A stretch of DNA of 44,568 nucleotides, taken from Gemmatimonadota bacterium. Lineage in GTDB: Bacteria > Gemmatimonadota > Gemmatimonadetes > Longimicrobiales > Gaopeijiaceae. The first letter of the stretch is position 1. Each line of letters opens with the position of its first letter. A program made the position numbers and the translations under genes. The notes under the pieces were generated by a model that had not been told where the DNA came from, did not search any database, and saw nothing but the letters and a program-made list of their open reading frames with translations. Where the stretch lies: NCBI GenBank assembly GCA_028873825.1, contig JAPPNM010000173.1:1156-45723 (forward strand), read 5' to 3'. Positions 42,793-44,568 of this stretch are shown in pieces.

Positions 42793-43171
42793 CTACGCTA
42801 CCGCGGCAGCGCCCGCACCTCGGAGTGGTTCGCCCGCTTGCCGAGCTCGCCAAGCGCCCGCCGACCGGGACAACAGAGCAACCTGCTCCTTCAGCCAGCC
42901 GATCGCGGCGCTACTCCTGTCCATCTCGTCGGCTAAGGTCGCGATGCGCATGCCCAGAAAGGACATGTCCTCGCCCAGGTTGACGATCGCTCTTCGCATA
43001 CGCGTCATCATCAGCTGGATTTCGCACGTCGACATTGCGCTGCGGCGGGATCACCCAGCCGACGCGCCGCCGCGGTTTGATGGCACCCGCCGCACCGTCT
43101 CGTGCGAGACGCTGCACCTGACTTGCGAGGGGCGGCACGAATCCCGCCGGTGCCCTGTCCCATTTCGACAT
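42793..43171 (-). other. Possible small hypothetical gene, two overlapping frames
   Basis: In the 480-bp gap 42736-43214 one frame starts at 43171 (MSKWDRAPAGFVPPLASQVQRLARDG, to WVIPPQRNV). Another, from ATG 43035, reads MSTCEIQLMMTRMRRAIVNLGEDMSFLGMRIATLADEMDRS, helical and protein-like, ending 42793. A single frameshift near 43035 would join them into one protein of about 125 residues. No domain is recognised, and neither frame has a good ribosome site. Confidence 0.35.
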
Positions 43172-43214
43172 GCTCGTGTCCCGGGTTTTGCCGGGGCGAA
43201 GGGTGGGCGCCCGA

Positions 43215-44507
43215 TCACGCCACCGCCTCCAGCGCCTCGAGCTCCAGCGAAAGCGGGACCGCCGAGTCGACGAAACGGGGGGCGCCGTTGGAGAGGCGGT
43301 CGGGGGGTGGGGGCGGGGGCTCCGGCAGCTGCCGGGCGACCTCCGGCAACGGCGGCGCAGTCCCGAGCACCTGGCCTGCCCGCGTGAAGAACGCGGCCTT
43401 GCCGTCACGGTCCAGCGCCATGCGCGTCCCCCCCTCGTGGACCAGTCGGTGGTGCCGGCGGCAGAGCAGGATCGTGTTGGCCAGACTGGTCTCGCCGCCA
43501 TCGGCCCAGTGCTTCACATGGTGGGCTTCGGTGAAGCGGCTCGCGCATCCGGGATAGCGACAGCCGCGGTCCCGTTCCTCCAGCGCGCGGCGGATGTGCG
43601 GGGGGATGGTGCGCGTCCGCCGCCCCACGCTCACCACTTCGCCGTCCCGGTGACACATCGCGACCCGCGCGGCGTCGCACGCCATGCGCCGCGACGTCTC
43701 CGCGCTCACCCGCACCCCGTCGAGCTCGGAGCGCCCCGTCTCGCCGCGCTCCGCCAGCGTCGCGGCGTCGGCGTGGACCACCACCTGGTAGCGCTCGGCA
43801 CGGCTGCCGCTTCCCACCCCCCCGCACCCGGCCCCCTCACTCGGACCGTCGCCCGTCTCATCCCCCCCGAACCCCGCCGCCAGCGCCCGCTCGGCCACCA
43901 GTCCCGCCGCATCGGCCCGGCGCTGCCGGTTGCGCGGCCGCCGGTCCGCGTCCTCCCCCCGGTACAGCGCGTCGCTCGCCGCCTCGATCGCGCGCATCAG
44001 CACGGCGCCGACTTCCGGCTCGAGCCGCCCCCGCACGACATACATCCCGTCGGCGTCGACCGCCACCGAGAAGGTCCGGCTTTGGTGGCGGACCTCCTCG
44101 GCCGCGACTTCGCCGTCCCGCGACAGCTTCTTCCACCCACGCACCAGCCACTCGAGCCGCGCGGCGGAGGTGGACTGCGCGTACTCGAGCAGCGTGGCCT
44201 CGGTCTCGGGCGCGGCGACCCGGGTCATGGTGCGCACCTTGGTGTAGGAGAGCCGGCCGCCCTTCATGGCGGTCGCCGTCAGGGGGAGTTCCTCGAGCGC
44301 ATGGGCGACCCGCACGTTCTCGCGCGCGGCGGCCAGCGTGCGTCCGGTGCGCCAGGCGAGCCATTCGGCGCACGACGCGAAGTTGTCGGCCCAGCCTTCG
44401 CGCCGGTCGAAGTCGGCGACGAGGGTGAGCATGTCGAAGGTGGCGATGTTGATGCGGGCGGCGAGATCGGCGATGCGTTCGCCGAGTTCGAAGAGGTCGT
44501 CGGACAT
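43215..44507 (-). CDS. DUF222/HNH endonuclease domain protein
   Basis: A 430-residue protein. Residues 1-250 are a DUF222-type helical domain (FDMLTLVADFDRREGWADNFASCAEWLAWRTGRTLAAARENVRVAHALEELP, then LSYTKVRTMTRVA). After a Gly-rich linker comes the HNH nuclease: CRYPGCASRFTEAHHVKHWADGGETSLANTILLCRRHHRLVHEG, with the HH, Asn and final His of the beta-beta-alpha metal site. The tail is Pro-rich. Such proteins are common multi-copy genes in Actinobacteria and Gemmatimonadota; a mobile-element origin is often suspected. ATG 44507; intact. The final 61 bases of the window (44508-44568) hold only its upstream region. Confidence 0.9.
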   Translation of the reverse strand: MSDDLFELGERIADLAARINIATFDMLTLVADFDRREGWADNFASCAEWLAWRTGRTLAAARENVRVAHALEELPLTATAMKGGRLSYTKVRTMTRVAAPETEATLLEYAQSTSAARLEWLVRGWKKLSRDGEVAAEEVRHQSRTFSVAVDADGMYVVRGRLEPEVGAVLMRAIEAASDALYRGEDADRRPRNRQRRADAAGLVAERALAAGFGGDETGDGPSEGAGCGGVGSGSRAERYQVVVHADAATLAERGETGRSELDGVRVSAETSRRMACDAARVAMCHRDGEVVSVGRRTRTIPPHIRRALEERDRGCRYPGCASRFTEAHHVKHWADGGETSLANTILLCRRHHRLVHEGGTRMALDRDGKAAFFTRAGQVLGTAPPLPEVARQLPEPPPPPPDRLSNGAPRFVDSAVPLSLELEALEAVA

Positions 44508-44568
44508 TGGTCCGGTCTCCTGAAATGGTTGTGTGGCAAGGGGTTGTGGGGGACGTGGGGTCCCGCCT

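Noticed and set aside
1..44568. tRNA, rRNA or known riboswitches
   Set aside because: No cloverleaf, 16S/23S motif or recognisable riboswitch core was seen on either strand by reading; a covariance-model scan was not possible.

Overview
The window is GC-rich bacterial chromosome with a strongly biased third codon position. It carries many short-signal lipoproteins, four 6-bladed beta-propeller (NHL-like) proteins, a leishmanolysin-like peptidase and a liv-type ABC transporter linked to acyl-CoA ligases. This mix resembles Gemmatimonadota, perhaps a host-associated member rich in toxin-antitoxin and Fic genes. That placement is inferred from gene content only; no rRNA or other marker gene is present.

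Layout. Positions 1-126 are almost pure G/C runs and look like a contig-end artefact. From 127 to 2843 a minus-strand run encodes secreted proteins: a frameshifted HExxH protein, a lipoprotein and a DUF4097-like beta-helix. A small type II restriction-modification pair follows (3282-4821), then a PIN/RHH toxin-antitoxin pair with its operator (4849-5614), two large secreted proteins (5826-8087), VanZ-like and DUF2569-like membrane proteins, an antitoxin remnant and an AAA-ATPase-like/PD-(D/E)XK protein (10022-11626). A lipoprotein with Ig-like repeats and an M8 metallopeptidase domain (11778-14264) faces a beta-propeller/lipoprotein operon (14275-16595) and a broken DUF4143 ATPase.

The window's backbone is a liv-type uptake locus on the minus strand: livG, a long-chain acyl-CoA ligase, livH and livM (39050 down to 32632), then livK, livF and a PaaK-like ligase (20560 down to 17233). 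A second PaaK-like ligase lies on the plus strand between livG and the long-chain ligase. Together these suggest import of a hydrophobic, amino-acid or aromatic acid substrate followed by CoA activation. The locus is split between livM and livK by about 12 kb of accessory DNA (20561-32631).

That accessory block is the most interesting part. It holds two plus-strand modules of the same architecture, an ATPase gene followed by a Schlafen/AlbA_2-HATPase gene: an AAA/STAND-like ATPase with AlbA_2-HATPase-TPR (20830-24104), and a DUF4143 ATPase with a frameshifted AlbA_2-HATPase (28533-31242). It also holds a VapBC pair between two imperfect copies of a beta-propeller promoter and 5' end, a PLP-dependent decarboxylase, a long near-perfect hairpin and a 19-nt repeat of the livM 3' end. 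I read it as a stepwise-built accessory, possibly defence, island.

After livG come another beta-propeller, a zinc-ribbon membrane protein with a 78-bp tandem repeat, a Fic protein with a frameshifted N-terminus and a motif-rich upstream region, and a DUF222/HNH endonuclease. At least four genes (127-905, 5826-6570, 29964-31242, 41657-42515) are restored to one frame by a single-base change in a short homopolymer. They may be genuine pseudogenes or uncorrected assembly indels.
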